Positions 9,875 to 58,490 of a stretch of DNA of 64,000 nucleotides are shown one piece after another (the first letter of the stretch is position 1; every line of letters begins with the position of its first letter). The DNA lies in the NCBI GenBank assembly GCA_036245525.1, contig BTPG01000006.1, positions 88,132,139 through 88,196,138 on the forward strand, given 5' to 3'. The DNA is from Semisulcospira habei. Its lineage: Eukaryota; Mollusca; Gastropoda; Semisulcospiridae. Under the pieces are notes generated by a model. It was not told where the DNA came from. It made no database searches and saw nothing but the letters and a program-made list of their open reading frames with translations. The position numbers were made by a program, and so were the translations under genes.

Positions 9875-9955
9875 TTAACCCTTTGGCTGTCAGTAGTGCA
9901 ATGACTCCTGCAGGAATCACCAAGTCAAAAGTGCTACTGACAGCCAAAGGGTTAA
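9875..9955. mobile_element. Family C MITE, copy C3 (81 bp)
   Basis: TTAACCCTTTGGCTGTCAG ... CTGACAGCCAAAGGGTTAA. Ends are perfect 19 bp inverted repeats including TTAA. The centre is tcctgcaggaatca. This is the cleanest family C copy in the window. Confidence 0.85.
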
Positions 9956-10110
9956 GTGTCTTGGGAAAAGCAACCACTACGCCAAGATGGAAATCTAATC
10001 TGAGAAAATGCAAATGATACAAATTACAATTTACCTCAGATGACTGACAAGGGATAGCTCAGCACATGAAATCAAATTTTTTGTCATACATGAACCACAA
10101 AATTGAGCCA

Positions 10111-10116
10111 TTTATT
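10111..10116 (-). terminator. Candidate poly(A) signal for bora
   Basis: AATAAA on the minus strand about 740 bases past the proposed bora stop codon. It is the first such hexamer I noticed in that direction. No downstream GU-rich element was assessed. Confidence 0.3.
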
Positions 10117-10235
10117 TCAAGCTGCATAATGTTGAGCATTTCTCTATGAAGTTTTTACAGAGGCGAATTTATAACTCTGTTTCGATGTAAAAAAATTCAA
10201 GATGAGGAGTGTTCAGCATGAAATAATCATAATAG

Positions 10236-10445
10236 TTAATCCATTTAGCCCTGAGGCCCTACAGCAGGAGATGGATTGACCATAATAATTCAAGCACAGT
10301 GCCAGATTAGCTTGGTGCCTTCAGGCGCCAAGCTAATCTGGCATTACCCTTGAATTATCATGGTCAATCTATCCCCTGCAACTGGTACATAGTCCTAATA
10401 CTTTCAAAATTGTGGGCAATGTGACCATGGGGTTATAAGGGTTAA
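10236..10445. mobile_element. Family A MITE, full length (A6)
   Basis: TTAAtccatttagcccTGAGG at the left and the inverted counterpart ccatggggttataaggGTTAA at the right give a 210 bp element with TTAA ends. The palindromic core is at about 10270-10373. It would lie in the 3' untranslated region of bora if the transcript runs to 10111. Confidence 0.75.
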
Positions 10446-10854
10446 TACTGAATATGGCCTTCTATCTCGTCAGTTGAAGTGAGCTAGTGAAAAAGCCAAA
10501 CCTGAACAAAAGAGTTAATGTCTAAACTATCTATGTGTATAGCTTTAAACCGTCCAATCTGGATATGCCCATGAGAAAAAAACCTCAGAAATTTAGCAAG
10601 TGTCCAATAGCTGCCTATGTGTATAAAAGTTCAAGCTGACAGTGACACTAATGCGATCATTTCTGGACAATAAACCAATTGGCAACCTCAAAAAAATTTG
10701 AGATTACACTACCAAAACGATTTTAAAGAAATTTCTCACCCAATGAACGTTTTGTTCCCATGAAACTTAATGGTATTTGCCTAACAAATTTCAGATGTAA
10801 GGGCAATTCTTGATGTTGCCTGATGTTGCGACTGAGCTGTACATTTCACGGCTG

Positions 10855-47967
<37,113 letters not shown>

Positions 47968-48552
47968 CTGAAACAATGAGAAATTTAATTCTGTAAAAGA
48001 ACCCTAGCCTGTGCATTCCAATACAATTCAATACAATCTCACTGCATCCAGGGATATTTGCGAGGAAGGGGGAGAAGAAGAGGGATAGGGTGACCATCTG
48101 AGAAGAGTGCACAAGACTCTAGGATCAAAATCCCCAAATTCTGGGGTTGTCCATGGACAACCTCGCAATTCCAGGGAAAGATAAACCACAATAGTTCAAC
48201 TTCAAAACTGGTACAGAACAGACATTCAGAAATCAGAAATAGGCAAAAATTTCATGTTTCATCTCAAATTGATGCAAACAGTGTATTATCCTGATGGAAT
48301 CATCATGACTAAAACCGCTACCGACACGCAAAGGGTTAAAAAGACAAGACAAACATGCGCCTTCACGGCTTCTAGTTCTAATCCACTGTCTGTGTCAAAT
48401 GTAGCATTAAATTTTTTACCTGCATATGATTTACAGAGCTGTCTATAATTTGGCACCTCTAACTCTAAGCACCAAGACATCCTGACACTATCCTTTAACT
48501 ATAAAATGTATCATGGTCGGCCCATGCCTTCTTGTAGCATTTCAGGTTTGGA
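47968..48552. other. bora intron with MITE remnants
   Basis: Right half of a family C element (48285-48339, ending gggTTAA) and a decayed family A half (48481-48530). No upstream bora exon recognised. Confidence 0.5.
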
Positions 48553-49690
48553 TACAATACAACACAATAATACTTTATTAATCCCTCAGGGGGAAATTCA
48601 CTGTCTGCCCATACACCACATGGCATCATCATTCACTCGTAGAAATAATAGGGGGTAAAAAAAAAAATAATAATAATACTGAAAGGGCTAGTACTCAAGA
48701 ACTGAAGAATCTTGACCGATGCTATCTACTGATATTACTGTAACAGCCTGTGGGACAAAAGAGTTGGCATAACGTGATGTACGATGTACGACTTTTGGGT
48801 ACTCGAAGTCTGCCACTTCGTTCAATACGTCTGATGTCAAATTCATATCTAAGTGGATGTGTATTGTCATCAAGAATGTCAGCCAATTTGTTCGTAATCC
48901 GTCTGTTGTACAGTGTGTCCAAATTATCCTGTGCCCTACCAATCACCCCGCCCCCTTTCCGGATTACTTTGTTAAGGCGATCTTGATGTCTTTTACATAA
49001 ATTTCTACCCCAGCACGTCAGTCCAAAAGTCAGAATGCTAACAATACTGGAGCAATAAAACATCTGTAAAAGCTGAGTGCTTACATGAAATGATCTGAGC
49101 TTTCTCAAACAGTAAAGACGGGTATGCGTTTTTTTCAAAATAGCATCTGTGTTTTTGTTTCCAGTTGAGCGCGTTGTCAAAAAGAACACCTAAATACTTG
49201 TAAGACTCTACACGCTCAACTTCCGTTCCCTTCCGTTCCCTTGACGACAACAGGACCGGGATGCTGTTTGTTATTCCTGAAATCTATGACCATCTCTTTT
49301 GTTTTGCCAACATGCAATTCAAGATAGTTTCTATCACACCACTCTACAAAGTCATCGATCTCCTGTCGATAGTGTCTGTCGTCCTCATCTGTAATCCTAC
49401 CTGTCAGAGCCGTGTCGTCAGCGTATTTGTCCATGACACAGTCGTCATGAGTAGCTCTACAATCTGCTGTGTACAAAGAAAACAAAAAAGGCGACAGGAC
49501 AGTCCCCTGTGGTGCACTGGTGTTGGTAAAAAGTACATCTGAGATTAGATCCGAACTAATTCTGACATACTGCGGGCGGTTAGTGAGATAGTCCAAAACC
49601 CAATTGAAGAATGGTAGAGGCATTTATGTTCATGTGAACTAGCTTGGAGGCGAGCATGTGTGGCTGAATGGTGTTAAAAGCAGACGAAAA
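48553..49690 (-). mobile_element. LINE-C (CR1/L2/Rex1-like), 3' portion, antisense
   Basis: The minus strand carries the RT from FSSAFNTIQPHMLASKLVHM through TSAPQGTVLSPFLFSLYTAD and the catalytic KYADDTALTG (YADD at 49425-49414) to a C-terminal region broken by frameshifts. The 3' terminal gtgaatttccccctgagggattaataaag is at about 48570-48600. The element is interrupted at 49690 by DIRS-3 and resumes at 56918. Confidence 0.85.
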
Positions 49691-50000
49691 ATGAATTTAT
49701 CTTTAAAATGAATTTTTTGGAAAAATACTTACTGATGGTATTACTTATAGGAATGTTACCTAGCTTGCCTAATTTTAGCCAAAATTTGGTTGTGTCCGTA
49801 TAAGGGAGTGTTGGCAGGAGAGGGGCGCCATAGACCAGACCATAACCCGAGTAGCCTCCCCTTAGTCCCACCCGGTACGAGACTACCCGGCATACCTCAG
49901 TTTAGTTTCTTAGCGAACTGGCGGCAAGCGGGGCAGGTGGGAGGGTCCTTCGAGTAATACCATCGGTAAGTATTTTTCAAAAAAATTCATTTAAAGAAAA

Positions 50001-50888
50001 ATTAATTTTTCTCTAAAATGTATTTTTTCGAAAAATACTTACCGATGACATGACTGTCAGGAAATAGTCTACTTGCTTACCAATTTTAGCCTATTTTAGG
50101 AGGGGACGGACTCGTCTCTTTTTGCCGCTGACCGCCGGCAGAACCGACACCTCAGCCCAAACGTTCTCCTCCTCGCTCCGCTGGGTATTACGGTCCGCCT
50201 ATCGCGACCTCTCCCCACAGGGAGCCGAGGCACCGAGGATCCGCGCCCATGAAGTGCGCGCTAGGGCCGCACGTCTCGCCTTCGCCCGCGCCTGTGCGGT
50301 TATGGACATTGTGGCTGCAGTGGGGTGGCGGGACGAATCTACCTTCACCCGCTTCTACTTCCGCGCCCTGACAGTCCAGCGCGACAACCTTACGCTGGTG
50401 GGCGACTTTTCTGCGGCGCAACACTCCCTCCAGGCGCCCTCGGCACCTTAGGTTGCACTTCGCTAAAATTGTCGGGAGTGTGCGATTAGGAGTGACGGGC
50501 CGGTTTGTCCCGAATGAGGTTTCTGAAGGGATTGTGCGGCACCCTCCTTATTTTTGTCATTCTTCCTGACAGTCATGTCATCGGTAATGTGTTTTGAGGA
50601 AACAAATTAATTTTTCTCTAAAATTTATTTTTTCGAAAAATACTTACCGATGACATGACTCGGAGGTCCCTCCCTCCTCCCCGCTTGCCGCTGGTAACTC
50701 TGTAGGCAACTGGCTAAAGGAGACACCACCCGGCACGTGACAGGATGGGCAGGGGAGGCTACTCTCGTCCCTGTTAGGGATCCCCGAGAGCCTCCTGGGG
50801 GGAGCCTTTGGGTCTTAGGCTAAAATTGGTAAGCAAGTAGACTATTTCCTGACAGTCATGTCATCGGTAATTTGTTTTGAGGAAACAA
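50001..50888 (+). mobile_element. DIRS-4, short internally deleted element nested in DIRS-3
   Basis: Ends share CGATGACATGACTGTCAGGA and GTCTACTTGCTTACCAATTT in inverted orientation (50035-50095 and 50815-50875). It keeps only the recombinase C-terminus (50122-50451) and its own internal complementary region (about 50560-50665). Gag and RT are gone, so it would depend on another element for mobility. Confidence 0.85.
50122..50451 (+). pseudogene. DIRS-4 tyrosine recombinase C-terminal fragment
   Basis: A clean frame: FSSSLRWVLRSAYRDLSP, then RIRAHEVRARAARLAF (H-x-x-R type box), then VGWRDESTFTRFYFRAL with the candidate nucleophile Tyr, ending in AAQHSLQAPSAP stop. This ending matches DIRS-1 (AAQHTLQAPRLP). 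The N-terminal half is missing. Confidence 0.85.
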
Positions 50889-50928
50889 ATTCATTTGTTT
50901 TCTCAAAACACATTACCGATGGTATTAC

Positions 50929-51560
50929 TTATAGGAAGAATATCGAAGAGGAGGTGGGTGCCGATATAGCACCCCTAATGCCAACGACACTGCCCTCAGG
51001 CCCGCCCTCCCGCAGCAAACTCCCCATAATTTTAGCTAAGATACCTGCGGCACCAATGGCGCCAGGAGGGAGTGTTGCGTTGCTTGCATAGTCTCCCACC
51101 AGCGAGAGGTTTTGCCGCTGGGCGGAGAGGACCCTCAGATAGAAGCGGGCGAATGTGGTCTCAGCTCGCCATCCCACAGCCGCCACCAAGACCTTGACTG
51201 CGCAGTTGCGGTCGAAGTGAGACTTGCGGCCATGGCTCTGACCTCGTGCGCCCTGATGTTCATACGTTTGGCTGCATCTGGGGCGAGGTCCTGGTAGGCA
51301 GAGCGAATCACCCAACGGATCCAGGAGGAGATGGTCTGGGCTGAGATGTCACGTCTACCTGGGGACAAAGGGAGAAACAGGCGGGTACGTCCTCTGCGCC
51401 GAGGCTTGGTCCGCCGCCGGTACACACATAAAGGCTCTCACCAAGTTCTGTAGTCTGGTCTCTCGGGTGGAGTCTGTCACACGTGAAGGGCGAATAGTCA
51501 TCATCTGTGGGCCCGTCAAAGGAGACCGCGTCTTGGCCATGAAGATGGTTCAGGTAGCAG
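50929..51560 (-). pseudogene. DIRS-3 tyrosine recombinase C-terminal half
   Basis: 51425-51135 gives RRDISAQTISSWIRWVIRSA and MNIRAHEVRAMAASL. A shift leads to VGWRAETTFARFYLRVL in the frame 51315-50929. Tyr and HxxR-type motifs are present but in different frames. Upstream (51560-52350) the core-binding part is only faintly recognisable. Confidence 0.75.
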
Positions 51561-52328
51561 TTGCACGGAGCCGTTCGTCCGGCACTGCAAGCAATCTGGG
51601 TGTGTCAACCGCGCGTGAAGTTCACTGACCCTGGAGGCTGAGGCTAGGGCCGACAGGGAGCCCGTCTTCCGAGTTACATCCGTCAAGCGCGCCCACTGCA
51701 GAGGTTCAAATGGAAGGAGTTGAGTCACGTAAACACCCATGGTAGACCCATCTTGGCACGAGCGAAAGTAGTGCCGGGCGTTGGAGACCGATGTGACCAT
51801 CAGATCTGCGCGGTCTAGCAGCTACCAGGGTCGGACCAGCGCAAGCGCCGGAAGGTATCTGCGATCATGGCTAGGTAGCCCCGAGAGGTGATCGGAGCCA
51901 GTCCCTGGTCGTTGAAGCACTCCGCCAGCTGGGGCTTCATCAAGACCATGAGGAGAGAAGGTTGTTGCCACACCCATCACACCGCGCTCGTTATCTCCCC
52001 TCGTAACGAATCTGGTTGAGGGTCTGCGGGCTGTCACAATAGCATCCACTGCCGCGCTAGGGAAGCCTCTGCGGTAGAGGGCTCACCGCACAATCTCCAG
52101 GCGTGGAGATGTTCAGGGCACAGCTGGTACGGCGGCTGTCGCGGTTGCTTGAGCATCGTGCGTGGGGTGGGGAGCAGCAGAGGAGGGCATGTGGGGAAGA
52201 GATGACCATGACTGGTGAAGTGACGAGGAGCACCGAGCCAGGAGAAAGTCCACCTACCTTTGTAGCGGCTCTCCTCGTGGCTGCAGACTGCGCTACTATC
52301 ATATCCGCCGCAAGCCTCTGGCAAGAGG

Positions 52329-52402
52329 GATTGTCGGACAACCTCATATATTGTCGGACAACCTCATATATTGTCGGACAACCTCATGTCAGGATAACCT
52401 CA
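52329..52402. repeat. Short tandem repeat, ~22 bp x 3
   Basis: ttgtcggacaacctcatata repeated three times, the last copy running into a partial fourth (aggataacctcat). It lies within the decayed DIRS-3 recombinase. Confidence 0.85.
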
Positions 52403-52671
52403 TAATTTTGATTCTCGATTGCGAGCAGGGGAGCTGGAAGATCTGGTCGTGGCGACGACTCCAAGCGCAGCTGGCCTCCGGAGCACTAGCATCTCCCCTG
52501 TGTACGTCAATCTTCTCCAGAACCCGCCGTAGCTCTTCCTCTCCAAGCAGAAGAAGTGTCAGGCTGCAAGGCGATCCGCTGGCGAGCCAGCGGTCCTAAC
52601 AGTCAACCCGAAGTAAGGCTCTGACTGGGAGTCGTACTCGAACAGGACGGCCACGAACTCCATCCTCGATG

Positions 52672-54050
52672 TCATCCGCGCGAAGGAACCACGTAGGACC
52701 TGTCCCGTAGTGTAAGCAGCCTAGTCGACGGAGAATCGCACGCAGGAACCTCGCCTACCGCCGAGGCTTGCCAACTGGTTTCGATGTCGGACCTCCAGCT
52801 GTCACAAAGACGCACCGTTGCCCTCAGGACTCTGTCTGTCGCCAATCTGCCACGGCGCCGAAGAACTTGTGCTGAGCCGACAGGTCGAAGATCGGTCCGC
52901 CAAACCGCCGGCTTGGGTACGAGAAGAGTTGCCTGTACTGTCGCGGGATCGGAGCGCAGGACCACCTCTAAGGTTACGACAGTAAGATCCAGCCCAGCTG
53001 TCGCCACGTCTCATCTCCTGGTACTCGCGCCCCAGGCTGCATGGTTCCACAGCGTCCACTGTCGCATCACAGCACTCGTTCAACCCAGCGAGAAGCGGAA
53101 CAGGAGGCTCTTGTTCCATCCTCGTCAGACCACTGGCTGCGTCCTGCCTGCACCAGCGCGCTCTCATCCACTGCCGGGCGGGTATCTGCATAACAGACCG
53201 TTGGGAGTGAAAACATCTACTCTAGTCAGGCGCCGAAGAACGCCAGAACTCCAAGCTGACTCCACGCAGCCACGCGAACCGCCTCCACTAGGTCCCGAAA
53301 CTGTCGGCTGAGGAGAAGACTTGTAGTGCTTGGTCGCTGCGGAGCGAAGAGCAAGCCAATGCGATGCCGGATGGCAGCGTTTCGCCGGGGGAAGGAAGCG
53401 AAGAGACGAGACGGCTCGTCCCAGCAGGTGCGTAATCTGAACTGCATCCGCTAACACGATGGAGAGCGATGTCGGCCCACGTAATGATGTCGGTCGGACC
53501 AGTCCTCACCCCGCGCTGACACCTAGGCCTATGAAGGTAGACTGCTTACTTCCTAGCCATCTGCCGCACGCCAGGAAAAGGCTGCCACTTCGTTTCCCTG
53601 GACCGCGCCGGTGGTGTCAAGAACCGTCGCCTCCGTCCCTCGGCTGCCAGCCGACTAGTTCCGAACTGCACCTTAGCGGAAGAGAGGTCCCTGCCAATCC
53701 AGTCCGACGGTCTGCGCGGAATGCCGGCACGTCCTGCATCAGTGTCCCAGGAAGACTGCTACGTCCAGTGCTGTCAACAGCGCGACGCCGTCTGTGCCAC
53801 CGGTCCTCGTTAGCCTCCTTGACGGTCTGCCAGGTGGGGCCAAGGGAGTTCTCCACCGAGCAGCGCCCTGCGTAGTTGGTTCCTCAACTCGGTCGGCAGC
53901 GAGCAAGCGTGCCGGAAGGTACCTCGACGCAGCAGATCGCAGATGGCCGTCGCAGTCAAGGTGGTGACAGCGGTGTAGTAAGGGGCCCGGTTGCCGGAAC
54001 AGCCAAGGCGAGGAAGTCGGCTAAGTGGAGAGAAAAAGGGTTTCATGCCT
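52672..54050 (-). pseudogene. DIRS-3 RT and gag-like remnants
   Basis: A degraded LLVPKPAVWRTDLRPVGSAQ (about 52920-52860) corresponds to the VPKPGGKWRPI...LSA motif of the other DIRS RTs. TATAICDLLRRGTF and LLGGELPWPHLADRQGG (54046-53810) correspond to the DIRS-1 gag-like region. Many stops. Plus-strand frames here are shadows. Confidence 0.55.
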
Positions 54051-55850
54051 CCTCAACGCGGCGGAAGATGTCCTGCGCCACCAGGTCCAGGAACCCCGCA
54101 GGCCAGGGAATCGCAGAAGAGGGAAGCGGGCGCGCAAGACCAGGAGTAGAATCACGACGTCAAAGAGAGCCAGCACAGGACAGCGCCGGGGGGGCCACGG
54201 CCAGGAGTGGGCAGGCACAGCTCTGCGAAGTTCCGCGTACCACCTCCGCCGGAAGGTCATGGACAGGTCCGCCGGCCACCTGTTGTCAGCGAAGAAGCCG
54301 GGGTCTCCCAAGGCGCCCTGAAGCGGGTGAGAGGAGAAGGCGTCATGTAGGTCCCGGCACCTGGTCGGTTGAGGAAGAGACTTGAAACGCTTGGGCTGTC
54401 ACTCGGAGTTCACAAAGGCCGAATCTCTCTTCTTGGCAAGGGGAGAAGGCGGGCAGTCTTCCTCGGGAAGACAACCGTGATGAGGGGGGGGGGGGGGGGG
54501 GCCGCTACGTCCAATGACCGAAGAGTCTCCATCCTAGGCCGAAAGAAGCTGGCGGCGACTCCATCACATCTCGAGACTGCGAGCATAGCAAATTGGAGGC
54601 ACCGTCATCGCCCAGTCACGCCGAAACGAAGTCTTCTGGGGCCAAGCTAAAAGAGTGGTCCATCACGCACGCGAGAGGAAGAGGCATCTAACTGCTCCGA
54701 ACGACCGGTGAAAGCCGAGAGGCGACGGTCCGACGAGAAGCTGAAACAGCACTAGGCGGGGATCGTCTTCCTCTGAGGCCATGCCGCAAGCGGAGACGAG
54801 CCGAGGTCCTGTAAGAAGAAGCCGAACTGCCAGGGGCCAACCGGCGGTCCCGAGGGAGCGGCTGCGGCGTGGAAAACGGAAGGTCTCGAACGGGCGTCTC
54901 GGTGCGTAACGGCGTCTCGTTGAAACAGCACGGGCCGGCCGGGGGGGGGGGGGGGGGGGGGGGGGGGAATGTAACTTGACTCCCGTCCCGTCTACCGTGA
55001 CGAAGGCCTAGCGTGACTGCTGTCGCGCGAAGTCCGGGAGGAAGAGCGTCGTCTCAGAGGTCAGTCCCACGCACTCGAACGGCGAAGAGGAGTCTTAGGG
55101 GTGCCGGTCTTCCCATCGCATAGCGACCCAACGGCACTGGGACGTCGTCGCATGCTCCTCTCGCGTCCCTGGACTCTGTGTAGGGTGGGGAACGGGGTCC
55201 CGTTGTGGGGTCGTCTCTCGCCTCTCAGCACTGCGTCTGGAGTGGGATCTCGTCTCCACGATCGGGCGCGAGGGCGCGGTCCACCATCGCTGACCTGGGA
55301 TCTTGGCGTGGGACGTGCAGCAGCCCTATAGTACTAGCGGTCCCTGCATGCAGCAGGTTCGTGCCTGTCTAACGCGTGCGGGAGCTGGCGCCGACGCCTG
55401 TAGGGAGCTTGCCTGGGCGTTTGCGCCCGTAATAACAGTAATAATAATAATAATAATAATGTAAATTTTTTTAAACGCCTTGCTTGAAAGAAAGGCTCTA
55501 GGCGCCGTACGACGACATACTAACATACACAAATCTTGCGCCCTACAGCACAATATATGCTCTCACATACACACTCATCACTGACCTGCGACCGAGAAGC
55601 CGAGCGGTCATCTCTAGGGGCAGGATCCCGCCGTGAGTCTGCCTCGTGCCTCTCCATCCGAAGCCCCCGAGCATGACACCTTCTGTCTGTCAGGTCTGCG
55701 ATCCGCCATCTGGCCTGGGGCGAGGAGCGTCGTATGTTCGGGTGCCGACATCTGCCCGGCAGTAGTAGGATAGGACTTTTTCATCACGGTAAGGGGTAAA
55801 TTCGTTGCCCCCTCCGCGGAATTTGTGCGCATAGGTATCTGTTCTGTTCG
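54051..55850. other. DIRS-3 interior, low-complexity and GC-rich
   Basis: Poly(G) tracts at about 54484-54501 and 54942-54967. An (aat)n run with a following aaacgccttgcttgaaagaaaggc at 55437-55500 resembles the tail-like sequence at 3640. No gene. Confidence 0.5.
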
Positions 55851-56310
55851 TCACGGGAAGGGGAACCTTACTAGGGCCCTCCGTGGAATTTGCGCCTTGT
55901 TAGTCCTACCGGCCCGGGCCGTCATGGTCCAGCTGTATTGGGTCCAACCGTGGCCTTTGGGCAGGAACTGGCGGTCGCTCCCTGATAGGTGTCGGGCGTT
56001 CACGGCAGTAGAATCCCCACAGCTGGGACCATGTATCTTCCAGGCGGGGGGCTCCAACAGTGTAGGTGTGCACCGACTCGCACCCCAGCTCGTCACAGGG
56101 CCCCTGAACAATGCCACAATGCGTGTAGGTACGTACCACTTAACTGCAACATAGAGGCCATAATGAGGAACAAGCGAGCGCGGCCGTCGAGCCCGCGCAC
56201 CCAAAATTCCGCACGCGAGGGTGAAAACAAAATCAAACGAGTGCACAGCGCGTGCCGACGCTTGGCGCTATTCCCTTCCCCTGAGGGCCAGTCGAGGGCA
56301 TTCACCGAGA

Positions 56311-56330
56311 TGTTACCTGGCCATGAAGCA
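56311..56330 (-). promoter_or_regulatory. ATG and splice-donor block in the DIRS-3 leader
   Basis: Minus strand TTCATGGCCAG|GTAACATC, the counterpart of the block at 28262 in DIRS-1. Confidence 0.4.
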
Positions 56331-56917
56331 AACCCACGCCTGTGAAGCAACGTCCTGAGGCCCACCGAACTCGAAGACACCACCCGGGTCCAATTCGTCA
56401 CAGGCACGTCAGGCAAGGCACGTTGTGGTCCACACAGCGCTAGGTACAAGCCGAGAGGGCTCCAAGCCCGCCAATCTGAGTGAGCACCAGTCCCAGGCAC
56501 GCTAAGTTAACAACAGAGTGTCAAGTCACGAGACAACCAGTCACAATCCTCGTGAGCACCAAGTCAAGTTGAAAACAGTCTCAGGCACAAACACTCGAGT
56601 AAGCTCCAAGCCAGCACAACCGAGTGAACCAGAACAGTAAGGTAAAGTCGCAAGACGACCGGTCACAAAACCGTAGAAATCGAAGAACGAGGCAAAGACA
56701 CAACCGTCTACAGGCTAGCTAAGAACTAAACTGAGGTATGCCGGGTAGTCTCGTACCGGGTGGGACTAAGGGGAGGCTACTCGGGTTATGGCCTGGTCTA
56801 TGGCGCCCCTATCCTGCCAACACTCCCTTATACGGACACAACCCAATTTTGGCTAAAATTAGGCTAGCTAGGTAACATTCCTATAATACCATCGGTAATG
56901 TGTTTTGAGAAAACAAA

Positions 56918-57203
56918 TCATAGAACATCAGTCGAATAGAGGCTCCTGGTTTTTCTACATGAGAGTAGATGATGTTTACAACATGCAAAATGGCATCATC
57001 AACACCTCTTTGCCTTCTGTAAGCAAACTGAAAGGGGTCCATAAAATCTGAAACCTGTATTTGAAAATGTGAAAGAACAGCCCTCTCAAAAAACCTTCAT
57101 GACACACGAGGTAAGAGCAACTGGTCTTAAATCATTCATCACAGATACCGTTTGCTTTTTTGGCACGGGGACAATACAAGAGGTCTTCCACGAACAGGGA
57201 ATG
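56918..57203 (-). mobile_element. LINE-C, RT N-terminal portion, antisense (continuation)
   Basis: Minus strand encodes [18 protein letters not shown], a shifted [14 protein letters not shown], and a segment up to the SIRLMFYDF site where DIRS-3 sits. The two halves join as ...LMFYDF-SSAFNTI, the expected RT sequence. Confidence 0.8.
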
Positions 57204-58490
57204 TGATGTCAGTACAAGCGGACACCTTGAAGGTGGTCCTGGGGGTCCCCAGACACACCCCCAGTCTGCTTGTGCTGGCAGAGAGTGGCCAAAAACCAGT
57301 AACGCTCATAATAAAGGAGAGAGCGGCCAACCAATATTATAAAACAATATGAAAGCAAGAGGACCACCCGGCCAAATACACACTCACCACAGACCACAAC
57401 CATAGAGGTAAACGCAAGCAAACACCACAAGTAAAAACTGTGGTCCAAGAAATTGAGGACACTATAAACCTCAAACTACCAAATAGGACATCGAACACAC
57501 AAATAACAGTACCACCATGGAGATTCCCACAAATAGAGGTAGATCTGGACCTCACTAAATATCGGAAAGAGTTAGACGGGCCCAAAATGAAAATGGAGTT
57601 TGACATTAAAAAAACACTACATACAAAAACTATGTGCTCATTTATACAGACGGGTCCCATGACCCAACCACCCACGCAACCGGACTAGGTATCCACGCCC
57701 CCAACAAATCGGACCGGGCCATAAAACTACCAGATCACACAGCATTGTTCACAGCCGAACTCACGGCCATTCTAGGAGCCTATAACTAAGGCAATAAAAA
57801 GTGACCTACAGAATACCAAACACATACTCATAGTGACGGACTCTTTGTCAGCAATCCAGGCGATCCAAAACCTAGACTCGTTCAGAGAAGATCTAACCTA
57901 CCTGATCAGATTACGAGCAGCAGAACTCGCAGAACGCGGCCAAATGATCAAAATCATGTGGGTCCCCTCCCACGTGGGGATCCCAGGCAATGAACGTGCA
58001 GACAGGGTAGCGAAGAAAGGCCTCGACCAAGAATCGACCTTCTCAGCGAGCGAGAGGTCAAATGCACTCCGACCTGCCTTTCAAAAACTATGGGTAAAAG
58101 AATTCAACCAGACCAAAAGAGGAAGGCGAAAAAATTTCACGAGGGTACTTAACAACACACCAACGGCTAACAAGAATTTGATTGGGGGGCAAAAGATACC
58201 TAGTCCACCCCAACCAAATAATGTGCCACATATTCACTAAGGAGCACGCACTGTTAGACTGCCAAATCATAGAAGAAACTAGAGCCACAATAGCAGATAA
58301 ATTCAATACGCCTCTCACCCTAGAAGGCCTCATAAACCCTGACCCAACATCATGGTCCACCACAACCAAACACACATTACACCTGCTTAACGAGCACCCC
58401 CCTCGTCAAATATATATAATCAAACACACCAAAGACCACACCAACCACCCTCCCACAGCACAGAAGGCTCATGATCCATGATCATGGCGC
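57204..58490 (+). mobile_element. LINE-D, I-clade-like element with RNase H, 3' part
   Basis: 5'-truncated at about 57204, next to LINE-C. It starts in the RT C-terminal region (LKVVLGVPRHTPSLLVLAES). It continues through an RNase H domain and a Cys/His-containing tail (IMCHIFTKEHALLDC). Frames are broken by small indels. Confidence 0.75.
57620..58240 (+). pseudogene. LINE-D RNase H domain
   Basis: IYTDGSHDPTTHATGLGIHA and TAELTAILGA lie in one frame. A stop follows, then TDSLSAIQAIQNL and WVPSHVGIPGNERADRVAKK in another. The four acidic positions expected of RNase H (D in YTDGS, E in AEL, D in TDSLS, D in NERAD) are all visible. RNase H removes RNA from the RNA:DNA hybrid during second-strand synthesis. 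Non-functional because of the frame breaks. Confidence 0.8.

Larger units (their letters stand above)
49691..56917 (-). mobile_element. DIRS-3, inserted in LINE-C
   Basis: Inverted terminal repeats (about 49725-49925 against 56715-56905) share GGAATGTTACCTAGCT, TGTGTCCGTATAAGGGAGTG and GGGACTAAGGGGAGGCTACT. The internal complementary region at about 49955-50000 and 50889-50945 is split by DIRS-4. The recombinase is at 50929-52350, RT remnants near 52800-53000, a gag-like stretch at 53810-54046. Heavily decayed. Confidence 0.85.

Noticed and set aside
52784..53311. A 175-codon plus-strand frame
   Set aside because: It lies opposite a decayed DIRS-3 RT motif (LLVPKP...), which explains the region better.
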